From Photobacterium kagoshimensis (GTDB taxonomy: Bacteria; Pseudomonadota; Gammaproteobacteria; Enterobacterales; Vibrionaceae), in assembly GCF_050337045.1 (NCBI RefSeq), contig NZ_JAKJSO010000015.1, positions 342,621-406,620 of the forward strand: DNA of 64,000 nt. The letters are read 5' to 3'. The notes under the pieces are model-generated. The model was not told the origin of the DNA, did not search any database, and worked only from the letters and a program-made list of their open reading frames with translations. The translations under genes and the position numbers were made by a program. Below, piece after piece: positions 34,768 to 45,729 of this stretch. The stretch's first letter is position 1. Every line of letters starts with the position of its first letter.

Positions 34768-37700
34768 GTTCTCAGCACCATTCGGCTAACAAAGCAGCAA
34801 AAATTGCGATTATTGGTTTAGCCAATCAGTATCCCGATGCCGATACACCAAAGGGCTTTTGGAACAACTTACTGGATAAAAAAGATTCACGCACAACATT
34901 GCGCCCTGAAAAGTTAGGTGCAAACCCTGACGCCTATCAAGGCCAACAAGGTGAATCAGACCGCTTTTACTGTGATAAAGGCGGTTACATTGAAAACTTT
35001 AGCTTTGATCCGAATGGCTACCGTTTATCCTCTGATTATTTCAATGGCTTAGACGATAGCTTTCTATGGGCGTTAGATACCAGCCGCAAAGCACTGCTAG
35101 ATGCAGGTGTGGCACTTGATGACGATCTACTTGAACGCACTGGCATTATCATGGGGGCCTTATCTTTCCCAACGACGCGTTCAAATGACTTGTTTCTGCC
35201 GATTTATCATTCAGCAGTAGAAAAAGCGCTACAAGACAAACTGGCTAATCCAGAGTTTTCATTATTGCCATCAAACGGCCAACCACAAACGCTAAATACC
35301 GCAAATGGTGCCGCAGCCCATAACGCATCGAAAATTGTGGCAGATGCACTTGGCCTAGGCAGTGCTCAGCTCAGCCTTGATGCAGCGTGTGCTAGCTCTG
35401 TTTACTCTCTAAAACTGGCTTGTGATTACCTAAGTACAGGCAAAGCAGACATGATGCTAGCAGGCGCAGTTTCTGGCGCTGACCCATTCTTCATCAATAT
35501 GGGCTTCTCGATTTTCCACGCCTACCCAGATCACGGTGTTTCTGTTCCTTTTGATAGCAACAGTAAAGGCCTATTCGCGGGCGAAGGCGCTGGTGTTTTA
35601 GTGCTGAAACGTCTTGAAGATGCCGAACGCGATGGCGATCATATTTATGCAGTTGTCAGTGGCATTGGTCTTTCAAATGATGGTCGCGGCCAGTTTGTAT
35701 TAAGCCCAAATAGCAAAGGTCAAGTACAAGCCTTTGAGCGCGCTTATGAAGCCACCGATTTGTCACCAGAAAGTATTGAGGTGATTGAGTGCCACGCAAC
35801 AGGTACACCGCTGGGTGACAAAGTTGAGTTAACCTCGATGGAGCGCTTCTTTGCTGACAAGCTCAATGGCAGCCAAGTACCTTTGATTGGTTCAGCAAAA
35901 TCAAATTTAGGTCACCTACTGACAGCCGCAGGTATGCCGGGGATCATGAAAATGATCTTTGCAATGAAAGAAGGTGTGTTACCCCCTAGTATTAATCTGT
36001 CAGAACCTTTGTCATCACCTGAAGGTTTATTTGGTGCTCAAACACTACCGACTCAAGTACAGCCTTGGCCAGATAAAACAGGCAACCCTGCACGTCGTGC
36101 TGGCGTATCAGTATTTGGTTTTGGTGGCTGTAATGCTCACCTATTACTTGAGGCTTACCCAGCAACTCACTCGGGTATTGTTGCTACAAACTCAGCAGCT
36201 ACAACGACCATGCCACAAGCAAGTGCGTTACCGCGTCACTCAAGTGCATTAAAAGTGACAGGTCTTGCTTCGCACTTTGGTTCATTAAAAACCATTAATG
36301 CCCTTAGCCATGCGATTCAACATGACGAAAACGCCTTTGTGGCTTTACCGAAAAAACGCTGGAAAGGCTTAGACCAACACCCAGAGCTATTAAGCCAATT
36401 TGGCCTACACACCATTCCGCATGGCGCTTATATCGATCAATTCGAATTGGATTTCTTGCGCTTTAAAGTGCCACCAAACGAAGACGATCGTTTGATTTCA
36501 CAACAGCTCTTGTTGATGAAAGTCGCTGATGAAGCCATTCGTGATGCCAAGTTAGAATCAGGCCAGAAAGTTGCGGTACTTGTTGCGATGGAAACTGAGC
36601 TTGAAATGCATCAGTTCCGCGGCCGCGTAAACCTACATACTCAGCTTGCAGACAGCCTGACGAACATGGGGGTTGCGCTAACGGAATCAGAATATGCATC
36701 TCTTGAAGCCATTGCTATGGACAGTGTGTTGGACGCCGCTAAGCTGAACCAATACACCAGCTTCATCGGTAATATCATGGCATCGCGCATTGCGTCGCTA
36801 TGGGATTTTAATGGCCCTGCATTCACTATTTCAGCTGCCGAGCAATCGGTCGCCCGTTGTATTGATGTAGCTGAAAACCTAATGAGCCAAGAATCGCTTG
36901 ATGCAGTTGTGATCGCGGCAGTGGATTTAAGTGGCAGTGCTGAACAGGTGATCTTGAAGAACAGCATTCGACCTGTCGCCACCAGCTCAACACAAACAAC
37001 GCAAGACGCAGGTTGGCATATTGGTGAAGGTGCTGGTGCTATCGTACTGACGGATGCAGCATCTGATTCTGAATCGCAGTCGCAAGCACTGGCATACGGT
37101 GAAATCACAGCATCAGGTTTTAGTGCGACCAATCAAAGTCACACTGTCACCGATCGCTTATTAACATCATCAGGTGTATCGGCATCTGCCATCAAGGTAC
37201 TGGAAGTTAACCAAGCCCCTGACAGCACAGAAGCCTTGCAGCTACCCCTACCCACTGCACAGCCTGTATTCGCCAATCAGCGTTTAGGCCATAGCTTTGC
37301 CGCTTCAGGTATGGCGAGTTTGCTACATGGTTTAATCACCTTAAATCACACAGCAACGCATGAACCAACTAAAGCCGCAATTATCGCCAGTGTGAGTGAA
37401 AACCAATGCTCGCAATTGCTTGTTTCGCAATCGCAAGCCGAAACGCACGCGTTAAACACTCGCCTAGACAATGAACTTGAAAGTGACACTAAACGTCAGC
37501 TCATTAAGCAAGTCACACTAGGTGGGCGTGACATTTATCAACACATAGTCACTGCCGAACTCGCTGATATAGCGTCGATTCAACAAAAAGTGGCGAATAC
37601 TGCACCGCAAATTAAGGCGCAGAAACCCGTATTTAACCCAATTGTGGCAACGCTGCCAGTTCAGAATCAGCAACCATCCGTATCCCCGATTTTGGCAACC

Positions 37701-40610
37701 ACACGCCAAACGCCGATAACAGGAATTCAAAGCAATATGACCAACGTCCTATCCGCTAATAACAGCCAGAAGACTCAGACAGACAGCCCTGCATCATCAC
37801 AGCAAGCGGCATTTATCGAGAACCAGCAACTTGCTCAACAAGTGCACCAAGCCTTCTTACAAAATCGTGAGCAAGGATTGAAGATGGCTGATGCTTTACT
37901 AAAAGCGCAATTAAACGAAGTAACTGCACAGATGGAAGCGGGTTATAACCCACAACCTGCGACTGCATCTGCATTAGCTAATGCAGCAACTCCCGCAGCC
38001 GAACCTGTAAACACCTACACAGCGCCTGTAAAGCCAATTCGTAAACCATGCATTTGGGATTACGATGACTTAGTTGAATACGCCGAAGGGGATATTGCTA
38101 ATGTCTTTGGCCCTGATTACGCCATTATCGACAACTACTCACGCCGCGTAAGGCTGCCAACCACAGATTACCTCTTGGTTTCGCGTGTCACTAAACTTAA
38201 CGCAACCATGCTGGAATACAAACCAAGTACCATGACGACAGAGTATGACATTCCTGTCGATGCACCTTACTTGGTGGATGGACAAATTCCTTGGGCCGTT
38301 GCCGTTGAATCAGGCCAGTGTGATTTAATGCTGATCAGCTACTTAGGCATCGATTTTGAAAACAAAGGTGAGCGTGTATACCGTCTACTCGATTGTACCC
38401 TGACCTTCCTTGGTGATTTACCGCGCGGTGGTGACACTCTACGTTATGATATTTCGATCAATCACTTCGCCCGTAATGGCGATACTTTGCTGTTCTTCTT
38501 CTCGTACGAATGTTTTGTTGGCGATAAGATGATCCTGAAAATGGATAACGGCTGTGCAGGTTTCTTCACCGATGAAGAACTGGCTGATGGTAAAGGCGTT
38601 ATTCGCACTGAAGACGAAATCAAAGCGCGTAACCTCGCCACTAAGCAACGTTTCAACCCGCTACTTCATTGCCAGAAAACGCAGTTCGACTACCACACGC
38701 TACACAACTTGCTAAGTGCAAACATTGCGGGCTGTTTTGGTGACAGCCATATCTCTGATCGCCACCAGCCTTCATTGTGCTTTAGCTCTGAAAAATTCAT
38801 GATGATTGAGCAAGTCAGTCGCGTAGAACCACAAGGTGGCGCGTGGGGACTTGGCTTAATCGAAGGTCATAAACAGCTAGAACCTGAACACTGGTACTTC
38901 CCTTGTCATTTTAAAGACGACTCCGTAATGGCAGGATCTTTGATGGCTGAAGGCTGTGGTCAATTACTCCAGTTCTACATGATGTACCTAGGTATGCACA
39001 CTCAAGTACAAAATGGTCGATTCCAACCGCTTGAAAACGCACCGCAAAAAGTACGTTGTCGTGGACAAGTATTACCACAATCTGCGGTATTAACTTACCG
39101 TATGGAAGTGACAGAAATTGGTTTGAGCCCTCGCCCATACGCCAAGGCTAATATCGATATTTTGCTTGATGGCAAAGTCGTGGTGGATTTCCAAAATCTG
39201 GGTGTGATGATCCGTGAAGAAGAAGAATGTACACGCTACCTTGGCTCGTCTGATTACGTTGTTGAAGACGTAACGGCACAAGTTGAAGCAAATGTTGAAG
39301 CAACAAGCACATCACAAGCGAATGTAAGCAAAGCTGCATCGGCGAATGCCCCGCTAATGGCGCAAATCCCTGATTTAGCAACCGCGACCAACAAAGGTGT
39401 GATCCCACTACAACACGTAGAAGCACCGATCACGCCAGATTACCCAAATCGCACCCCAGACACAGTACCGTTTACGCCGTACCACATGTTTGAATTTGCA
39501 ACGGGCGATATTGAAAAATGTTTTGGCCCTGACTTCTCCATTTACCGCGGTATGATCCCACCACGTACCCCATGTGGTGATCTACAGCTGACCACTCGTG
39601 TTATTGAAGTAAATGGCACACGCGGTGATTTCAAAACACCATCATCTTGTATTGCTGAATACGAAGTGCCAGAAAACGCGTGGTACTTTGACGAAAACAG
39701 CCATCAAACACTGATGCCTTATTCAGTATTGATGGAAATTTCCCTGCAACCAAATGGCTTTATCTCTGGTTACATGGGCACTACCCTTGGTTTCCCTGGT
39801 GAAGAACTATTCTTCCGTAACCTTGATGGTAGCGGCAAGATGCTACGTAATGTCGACCTACGCGGCAAAACTATCGTTAACGATTCTCGCCTACTGTCGA
39901 CCGTTATGATGGGCACTAACATCGTTCAGAGCTTCAGCTTTGAGCTAAGCACAGATGGCGTGCCTTTCTATGAAGGTACTGCGGTATTTGGTTACTTCAA
40001 AGGGGCGGCACTAAAAGATCAACTTGGTCTTGATAACGGTAAAGTTACCCAGCCTTGGCATGTTGATAATAACCGCACCCCAGATGTGACAATTGATTTA
40101 CTGGATAAAACCAGCCGCTACTTCAACGCGCCAACATCAGCGGCAGGTGAAGAACAACCACACTACCTGCTTGCGGGCGGTCGCTTGAACTTTATTGATA
40201 CCGTGCAAATCACCAGTGATGGCGGTAAAGAAGGCTTAGGTTACTTATACGCTGAGCGCACCATCGACCCAAGTGACTGGTTCTTCCAGTTCCACTTCCA
40301 TCAAGACCCAGTAATGCCAGGCTCGTTAGGTGTTGAAGCCATTATTGAGCTAATGCAGACCTACGCGCTAAACAAAGATCTTGGTGCGGGTTTCCGTTCA
40401 CCGAAATTTGGTCAAATCCAATCAGAAGTGAAATGGAAATACCGTGGCCAAATCAACCCACTGAACAAACAAATGTCGCTCGATGTTCACATCACAGCGA
40501 TTAAGGATGAAGACGGTAAGCGCATCATTATTGGTGACGCCAACTTGAGTAAAGACGGCCTGCGTATTTACGAAGTAAAAGACATCGCTATTTGTATTGA
40601 AGAAGCTTGA
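34764..40610 (+). CDS. pfaC: PfaC: PUFA synthase subunit, KS-CLF-DH-DH
   Basis: 1948 residues. Ketosynthase about 10-470 with LDAACASSVYSL (Cys209) and AKSNLGHLLTAAG. A second KS-like domain about 520-900 whose nucleophile elbow reads ISAAEQSVARC, without the Cys, so a chain-length-factor. Two FabA-like dehydratase/isomerase domains follow. DH1 (from about 1095) has CHFKDDSVMAGSL (His1382) with MAEGCGQL where FabA has its Asp; DH2 (from about 1567) has FHFHQDPVMPGSL (His1844) with GVEAIIEL. Both thus carry Glu instead of the FabA Asp. These domains introduce the cis double bonds. ATG overlaps the pfaB stop; AAGGAG ribosome site. Confidence 0.95.
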   Translation: MSSQHHSANKAAKIAIIGLANQYPDADTPKGFWNNLLDKKDSRTTLRPEKLGANPDAYQGQQGESDRFYCDKGGYIENFSFDPNGYRLSSDYFNGLDDSFLWALDTSRKALLDAGVALDDDLLERTGIIMGALSFPTTRSNDLFLPIYHSAVEKALQDKLANPEFSLLPSNGQPQTLNTANGAAAHNASKIVADALGLGSAQLSLDAACASSVYSLKLACDYLSTGKADMMLAGAVSGADPFFINMGFSIFHAYPDHGVSVPFDSNSKGLFAGEGAGVLVLKRLEDAERDGDHIYAVVSGIGLSNDGRGQFVLSPNSKGQVQAFERAYEATDLSPESIEVIECHATGTPLGDKVELTSMERFFADKLNGSQVPLIGSAKSNLGHLLTAAGMPGIMKMIFAMKEGVLPPSINLSEPLSSPEGLFGAQTLPTQVQPWPDKTGNPARRAGVSVFGFGGCNAHLLLEAYPATHSGIVATNSAATTTMPQASALPRHSSALKVTGLASHFGSLKTINALSHAIQHDENAFVALPKKRWKGLDQHPELLSQFGLHTIPHGAYIDQFELDFLRFKVPPNEDDRLISQQLLLMKVADEAIRDAKLESGQKVAVLVAMETELEMHQFRGRVNLHTQLADSLTNMGVALTESEYASLEAIAMDSVLDAAKLNQYTSFIGNIMASRIASLWDFNGPAFTISAAEQSVARCIDVAENLMSQESLDAVVIAAVDLSGSAEQVILKNSIRPVATSSTQTTQDAGWHIGEGAGAIVLTDAASDSESQSQALAYGEITASGFSATNQSHTVTDRLLTSSGVSASAIKVLEVNQAPDSTEALQLPLPTAQPVFANQRLGHSFAASGMASLLHGLITLNHTATHEPTKAAIIASVSENQCSQLLVSQSQAETHALNTRLDNELESDTKRQLIKQVTLGGRDIYQHIVTAELADIASIQQKVANTAPQIKAQKPVFNPIVATLPVQNQQPSVSPILATTRQTPITGIQSNMTNVLSANNSQKTQTDSPASSQQAAFIENQQLAQQVHQAFLQNREQGLKMADALLKAQLNEVTAQMEAGYNPQPATASALANAATPAAEPVNTYTAPVKPIRKPCIWDYDDLVEYAEGDIANVFGPDYAIIDNYSRRVRLPTTDYLLVSRVTKLNATMLEYKPSTMTTEYDIPVDAPYLVDGQIPWAVAVESGQCDLMLISYLGIDFENKGERVYRLLDCTLTFLGDLPRGGDTLRYDISINHFARNGDTLLFFFSYECFVGDKMILKMDNGCAGFFTDEELADGKGVIRTEDEIKARNLATKQRFNPLLHCQKTQFDYHTLHNLLSANIAGCFGDSHISDRHQPSLCFSSEKFMMIEQVSRVEPQGGAWGLGLIEGHKQLEPEHWYFPCHFKDDSVMAGSLMAEGCGQLLQFYMMYLGMHTQVQNGRFQPLENAPQKVRCRGQVLPQSAVLTYRMEVTEIGLSPRPYAKANIDILLDGKVVVDFQNLGVMIREEEECTRYLGSSDYVVEDVTAQVEANVEATSTSQANVSKAASANAPLMAQIPDLATATNKGVIPLQHVEAPITPDYPNRTPDTVPFTPYHMFEFATGDIEKCFGPDFSIYRGMIPPRTPCGDLQLTTRVIEVNGTRGDFKTPSSCIAEYEVPENAWYFDENSHQTLMPYSVLMEISLQPNGFISGYMGTTLGFPGEELFFRNLDGSGKMLRNVDLRGKTIVNDSRLLSTVMMGTNIVQSFSFELSTDGVPFYEGTAVFGYFKGAALKDQLGLDNGKVTQPWHVDNNRTPDVTIDLLDKTSRYFNAPTSAAGEEQPHYLLAGGRLNFIDTVQITSDGGKEGLGYLYAERTIDPSDWFFQFHFHQDPVMPGSLGVEAIIELMQTYALNKDLGAGFRSPKFGQIQSEVKWKYRGQINPLNKQMSLDVHITAIKDEDGKRIIIGDANLSKDGLRIYEVKDIAICIEEA

Positions 40611-40625
40611 GTTAAGGATTAAAAC

Positions 40626-42263
40626 ATGACAACGCAAACAACCCTAAATAACGAAAAGCTTTCTCCTTGGCCGTGGCAAGTCGAAGAAAGTGCCACCGAG
40701 TTCAATCTAGATGTAATGGCTAAGGTATTAAAAGATCTGAGCCGTGGCTGCTACGTCATCAATCACCCAGAAAAAGGGCTGGGTGTCAGCCAAGAAGCAG
40801 AATTGACCTCAGGGGATAGCGCAAGTGCTAGCAGTACACACCCAGTTAGCGCATTTGCGCCAGCACTTGGCACACAAAGCCTTGGTGACAATGATTTTTG
40901 TCGTGTACATGGCGTGAAATACGCTTATTACGCAGGGGCGATGGCGAATGGCATTTCATCTGAAGAACTAGTCATTGCTCTCGGCCAAGCCGGTATTCTT
41001 TGTTCATTCGGCGCGGCGGGGTTAATTCCTTCACGTGTGGAGCAAGCGATCAACCGTATTCAAGCGGCACTGCCTAACGGCCCTTATGCGTTTAACTTGA
41101 TCCATAGCCCAAGTGAACCAGCACTAGAGCGCGGTAGCGTTGAGCTATTCCTAAAACATAAAGTACGTACTGTAGAAGCATCAGCCTTCTTAGGTTTAAC
41201 TCCGCAAATCGTGCAATACCGTGCTGCAGGTTTAAGCCGCGATCAAAAAGGCGACATTGTTATCGCTAATAAGGTTATCGCTAAAGTCAGCCGTACCGAA
41301 GTTGCCACTAAATTCATGGAACCTGCACCAGCTAAAATGCTGCAAGGTTTAGTCGATGAAGGCCGTATTACACCAGAACAAATGGAACTGGCACAGCTCG
41401 TTCCGATGGCTGATGATATTACCGCTGAAGCAGATTCTGGAGGCCATACTGATAATCGCCCTCTGGTTACCTTACTACCGACGATTTTAGCGTTGAAAGA
41501 AGAAATTCAAGCTAAATACCAATACAAGACACCGCTTCGTGTCGGTACTGGTGGCGGTGTAGGCACACCCGATGCCGCACTGGCTGCATTCAATATGGGT
41601 GCTGCTTATATTGTGACTGGCTCTGTCAACCAAGCGTGTATTGAAGCAGGTGCGAGTGAACATACGCGTAAGTTGCTATCGACCACAGAGATGGCCGACG
41701 TCACCATGGCACCTGCTGCCGACATGTTTGAAATGGGTGTTAAATTACAAGTAGTAAAACGCGGTACGCTCTTCCCTATGCGTGCCAATAAGCTTTATGA
41801 AATTTATACCCGTTATGATTCGATTGAAGCGATCCCTGCCGATGAGCGTCATAAGCTGGAAACCCAAGTTTTCCGCTCAACACTCGATGACATCTGGGCT
41901 GGTACCGTGGCGCACTTTAACGAGCGCGATCCAAAACAAATTACGCGTGCCGAAGGTAACCCTAAGCGCAAAATGGCCTTAATTTTCCGTTGGTACCTTG
42001 GTCTTTCTAGCCGTTGGTCAAACACTGGCGAAGCAGGCCGTGAGATGGATTACCAAATTTGGGCTGGCCCTGCGCTTGGTGCGTTTAATGCTTGGGCAAA
42101 AGGCAGTTATTTAGATGACTATACAAACCGCCAAGCTGCGGATGTTGCAAAACACTTGATGCACGGTGCGGCTTATTTAGCCCGTATTAACTTGCTAGCA
42201 TCACAAGGCATTAAACTACCAGCGGATGTTGCACGTTGGAAACCTGTCGAGAAAATGATTTAA
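40626..42263 (+). CDS. pfaD: PfaD: FMN-dependent enoyl reductase of the PUFA synthase
   Basis: 545 residues of the 2-nitropropane dioxygenase/FabK TIM-barrel type. GQAGILCSFGAAGLIPSRV, RVGTGGGVGTPDAALAAFN and MGAAYIVTGSVNQACIEAG form the FMN phosphate-binding region. PfaD reduces the enoyl intermediates during chain extension. It starts 15 bp after pfaC with AAGGATT as ribosome site and is followed by a terminator, ending the operon. Confidence 0.94.
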   Translation: MTTQTTLNNEKLSPWPWQVEESATEFNLDVMAKVLKDLSRGCYVINHPEKGLGVSQEAELTSGDSASASSTHPVSAFAPALGTQSLGDNDFCRVHGVKYAYYAGAMANGISSEELVIALGQAGILCSFGAAGLIPSRVEQAINRIQAALPNGPYAFNLIHSPSEPALERGSVELFLKHKVRTVEASAFLGLTPQIVQYRAAGLSRDQKGDIVIANKVIAKVSRTEVATKFMEPAPAKMLQGLVDEGRITPEQMELAQLVPMADDITAEADSGGHTDNRPLVTLLPTILALKEEIQAKYQYKTPLRVGTGGGVGTPDAALAAFNMGAAYIVTGSVNQACIEAGASEHTRKLLSTTEMADVTMAPAADMFEMGVKLQVVKRGTLFPMRANKLYEIYTRYDSIEAIPADERHKLETQVFRSTLDDIWAGTVAHFNERDPKQITRAEGNPKRKMALIFRWYLGLSSRWSNTGEAGREMDYQIWAGPALGAFNAWAKGSYLDDYTNRQAADVAKHLMHGAAYLARINLLASQGIKLPADVARWKPVEKMI

Positions 42264-42308
42264 CTGCATTTGCTAATCATCTCTCGCTAATCAGTTAGCA
42301 GACATAAT

Positions 42309-42356
42309 AAAGCCCAGAAACATGATGTTTTCTGGGCTTTATGTTTCTGGGCTTTT
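42309..42356 (+). terminator. Terminator of pfaABCD with duplicated 3' arm
   Basis: Stem AAAGCCCAGAAAC / GTTTTCTGGGCTTT with a short loop, followed by a second copy of the right arm (GTTTCTGGGCTTTTT) that ends in the T-run. The left arm can pair with either copy. Confidence 0.85.
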
Positions 42357-42421
42357 TCTTTGTTTTTAGTCCCTAACCAGCAATGTAGACCGCTGGCTAG
42401 TATCAACTAATCGTAAAACGA

Positions 42422-44767
42422 TTAAAGTGCCGCCCAAGGGCCCGCTGCATTGCCAGGTTGATCCCCCTTAGTCCACCACTTCGCTTTGTAAGTTACACCA
42501 CTAAACGTTGTTTGGTCACCACCGTTATACACTTTATCTGCGCTCCACGTTTTCACGCTTCCATCATCAAATGCAGCCCATACAGCACTTGAACCTGGTT
42601 TTTCACCTTTAGTCCACCATTTAGCCGTGTATTTCACGCCATTATAAGTAACTGTATCACCCGTGTTATAGATGGTATTCGCATCCCACGTTGTACCAGT
42701 GCCACCATCAGCTTTTACTGTCACCACGACTGTCGATTCAGCGCTGGCTTGGCCGTCCGTGACAGTTACCACCACATTTACCGCAGTATCAGCCGTTACT
42801 GTTGGTGCAGTAAAGCTAATGTCCGCACCTGTCGCAGTCGGTGTTACCGTACCAGTAGAGGCTGTATAGGTTAATGCATCGCCATCCGCGTCCGTTGCTG
42901 AAACGCTGAACACAGCCACTTGACCACTGTTCACATCTAGCGTTGCGGGTGCAGTGAGTACTGGTGGATTATTCTCGACCGCACCTGAACCTTTAACAGC
43001 AACTGTAACATCTTTACTTACTTGCTTACGGCCATCACTCACTGTCACTGTCACAACCGCTGTCAGATCTGTTGCTGTATTTGGTGCTTTATAAGTAACA
43101 GTCGCTGTACCATTACCGTTATCAACAACTGTCGCATCTTTAACAGTAAAACTGAGCTTGTCACCATCAGCATCGGTTGCCGAAACATCAAAGCTAATCG
43201 CTTGACCCGAATTAGCCGCTTGCGCTGCAGGAACGGTTAAAACAGGCGCCACATTCGGTACGGTTCCCGCACTAAATACGCGATCAATTTCAGAAGCCAG
43301 TGGCGAACGCAGGTCAGTACACTCTTTCAAATTGCGACCATGGCTAATGAATGTTCCCGCACACTCAACATCACCATGAACCTGCCACACAATCACACCG
43401 CCAAGGTTATGATCGACAATGTATTGCGCTTTTTTAGCAATAGACGCTTCATCGTCATAGCTTAAGAAGTATTTGCCTTTTACAGCATACGGCACTTCCG
43501 CTGAAGCATCCCACTTATGCTCCCAACCCGTTTGTTTTTTAATAAAGTTGTAGTTTGGTTGCCCTTCAAACTGTTTCCAGTTATCTAAATCAACCGCAGA
43601 TAATGTTGGGCCATCAACACTGAAGTTTACATTACGTTTATCCGTTGGCGCACCAACATAAGCAGTCGCTTCGGTTGTTTGTACACCGCGTCCATAGAAA
43701 GCAGCACCGAAGTTAATTTTCTCAGATGGAATGCCTTTCGCAGCCATCCAAGTACGGAGGTGATCAAGTTCTAAACCTTGGAACTCTTCTTCTGGGTATG
43801 GGTAAAGTGGTGCGTTATGCCCAGCAACATTCGACCAACCACCATTAAGGTCATAAGTCATCATATTGAAGTAATCCATTGAGGCTGCCAATCGAGCCCA
43901 GTCATAGCCTTCCAGTTTTGCCGTAGATGCCGCAAAGGCAGCTGTTAACAATTTATTCGGCCCAATACGGGTACGAATATCTTCCATCAACAATTCAAAG
44001 TTAGCGTAATCTTCAGGGCTTCCTTGGAAGTTCATACCACCAGTGCCTGGGTATTCCCAGTCAATATCGATACCATCAAAGCCAAGCGCCATCAGCTTAT
44101 CAAGATCCTGCATGAAACGTTCTTTCTTAACAGGATCAGCAGCCATCTCAGGGAAGTGCTTAGACATACTCCAGCCACCCAGCGATGCCATGACTTTGAC
44201 ACCTTTCTGATGCGCTAAGTCAATCAAGCCCGGTGCGCCACCTGCTTTTTTTAATGGAATTGGGAATTGACCAGTAACGCCTGTTGGTTGATGTAACCAG
44301 CCGCTCCCTTGCTTAACAAAACCTTGGTCTTGCACTTTTTTCAGTTGTTCAGCATTCCATGGTTCATCTGTTGGATACTGGTGAATGTATTCAAGTTCAC
44401 CCCAAAGAATATGGAAATCCCAGCTTGAATATACATCAGGGTGTAAAAGCGACCCAGGCTCTTGAACTGCATTGGGTTGGTAGATGCTTTTGTTGCGCAA
44501 ATCACCACTGTGTAATGAGCCATCTTTGGCTACACCAAAGAAAGAGAAGTTCAGTATTGAGTAGACATCCATATCTACGTTTAAATGGGTTGCTTCGCCC
44601 TTAACGCTAAAGCCCTCATTTGGCCCTTTCCACGCTTCCCATTGGGTAATATAGCCAATTACGTTCTTATCGTGGGTAGGTGCAGCTTGAATAGAAGCGG
44701 CAGTAGTGGCCATCAGCATGGCTGCGATAGTGCAAGCAATCTTGCTTTTTTTCATTCCCTTTTGCAT
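42422..44767 (-). CDS. Secreted GH18 chitinase with two Ig-like and two chitin-binding modules
   Basis: 781 residues with signal peptide ending SIQA-APTHDK. The GH18 barrel (about 35-480) has the catalytic motif FDGIDIDWEYPGTGG with acid Glu238, and SLGGWSMSKHFPEMA at the substrate strand. Two Ig/PKD-type modules follow (each with FSVSATDADGD or FDVSATDADGD). Two C-terminal CBM5/12 chitin-binding repeats each contain Y-x-AKWWTKG. It would hydrolyse chitin outside the cell, common in marine Vibrionaceae. Start ATG at 44767 with GGAG six bases upstream. It converges on the pfa terminator. Confidence 0.93.
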   Translation of the reverse strand: MQKGMKKSKIACTIAAMLMATTAASIQAAPTHDKNVIGYITQWEAWKGPNEGFSVKGEATHLNVDMDVYSILNFSFFGVAKDGSLHSGDLRNKSIYQPNAVQEPGSLLHPDVYSSWDFHILWGELEYIHQYPTDEPWNAEQLKKVQDQGFVKQGSGWLHQPTGVTGQFPIPLKKAGGAPGLIDLAHQKGVKVMASLGGWSMSKHFPEMAADPVKKERFMQDLDKLMALGFDGIDIDWEYPGTGGMNFQGSPEDYANFELLMEDIRTRIGPNKLLTAAFAASTAKLEGYDWARLAASMDYFNMMTYDLNGGWSNVAGHNAPLYPYPEEEFQGLELDHLRTWMAAKGIPSEKINFGAAFYGRGVQTTEATAYVGAPTDKRNVNFSVDGPTLSAVDLDNWKQFEGQPNYNFIKKQTGWEHKWDASAEVPYAVKGKYFLSYDDEASIAKKAQYIVDHNLGGVIVWQVHGDVECAGTFISHGRNLKECTDLRSPLASEIDRVFSAGTVPNVAPVLTVPAAQAANSGQAISFDVSATDADGDKLSFTVKDATVVDNGNGTATVTYKAPNTATDLTAVVTVTVSDGRKQVSKDVTVAVKGSGAVENNPPVLTAPATLDVNSGQVAVFSVSATDADGDALTYTASTGTVTPTATGADISFTAPTVTADTAVNVVVTVTDGQASAESTVVVTVKADGGTGTTWDANTIYNTGDTVTYNGVKYTAKWWTKGEKPGSSAVWAAFDDGSVKTWSADKVYNGGDQTTFSGVTYKAKWWTKGDQPGNAAGPWAAL

Positions 44768-45277
44768 TTCTAGCTCCGTGTAATGGTTAGCTATCTCAAA
44801 TAAAAATTCATTTTATGCATTGAATTTATAAGTCTTGATTCTCGCTCAAAGCAGGATGAGTACTAGTCGACTAACAGCAGCAGAGGCTGACATGCATACC
44901 TGACTGCCTTTAAGGCGAGTTCAGCTCTAATTGTTAGCTAATCTTTTTTCTTTGGCTAAAAAATGATCTCAGATTTAGACACTCAACCAAGCTGAATGTA
45001 AACGACATGTAAATTCAACACGTGTTTTTTTGGATGCGTTCCAATTTTCCAGCAATAGAGCTCGGCGATAATTTTCACCGAAAATAATGCAATCGTTTGC
45101 TATTTTTCATTTAAAGAGAAGAAGTTAGAAGCTAGATGACAGGAAAGGAATAACTTAAACAAGAAACATCCCCTAGAGCAATAAATGCAGGGCGTTAAAC
45201 GCACTGCATTTGGATGAGAATTACACATCAAAGACGAATTTTTACTTTTTGACCCGCTATTTTAACGTATATAGTGG
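44768..45277. other. Intergenic region upstream of the chitinase gene, 510 bp
   Basis: Should contain the chitinase promoter on the minus strand. It is AT-rich and has no credible ORF. No specific operator recognised. Confidence 0.45.
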
Positions 45278-45526
45278 CTATTTAACGAAGCGATTATAGA
45301 GAAACAGCAGTACAAATGCGCCAATTGTTGCCGTAATTATGCTGCCAATATTCACACCATCGGCACCACCTAAGCCAACAAAAGATCCAAGCCACCCACC
45401 AACGAAAGCCCCACAGACACCTAAAACCATTGTCATGACAATACCGCCACCATCTTTACCTGGCATCAGCCACTTGGCTAAAGCTCCAGCAATCAAACCC
45501 AATATAATCCAAGAAAAAACACCCAT
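45278..45526 (-). CDS. GlsB/YeaQ/YmgE family small membrane protein
   Basis: 82 residues with three hydrophobic segments. MGVFSWIILGLIAGALAKWL, followed by PGKDGGGIVMTMVLGVCGA, is the standard opening of the family once called transglycosylase-associated proteins. Expression in other bacteria is often stress-induced; molecular function is not established. Confidence 0.88.
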   Translation of the reverse strand: MGVFSWIILGLIAGALAKWLMPGKDGGGIVMTMVLGVCGAFVGGWLGSFVGLGGADGVNIGSIITATIGAFVLLFLYNRFVK

Positions 45527-45729
45527 ACCGCCTCCACAACGATGAATATAAAAAGAAATACCAGTCTTGCCCCCTTAAAGACAAGACAAGCTAATCTCCC
45601 TCTAAACGTAGACACTAAATGCGCAAGAATCCTTTTCAAATATAAGGCATGTTTTTACTCTGCACTGACAATTGGATGAATCGCTTAGGGCACACTCGTT
45701 ATTCATGCACCAACTCAACAAGACAAATC

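Noticed and set aside
36641..37132. 163-codon minus-strand frame in pfaC
   Set aside because: Lies opposite the CLF domain with conserved coding on the plus strand; Ser/Ala-rich shadow composition.
42309..42356. Duplicated terminator arm considered as a regulatory switch for pfaD
   Set aside because: It lies after the stop codon and is most simply a small duplication that leaves termination intact.
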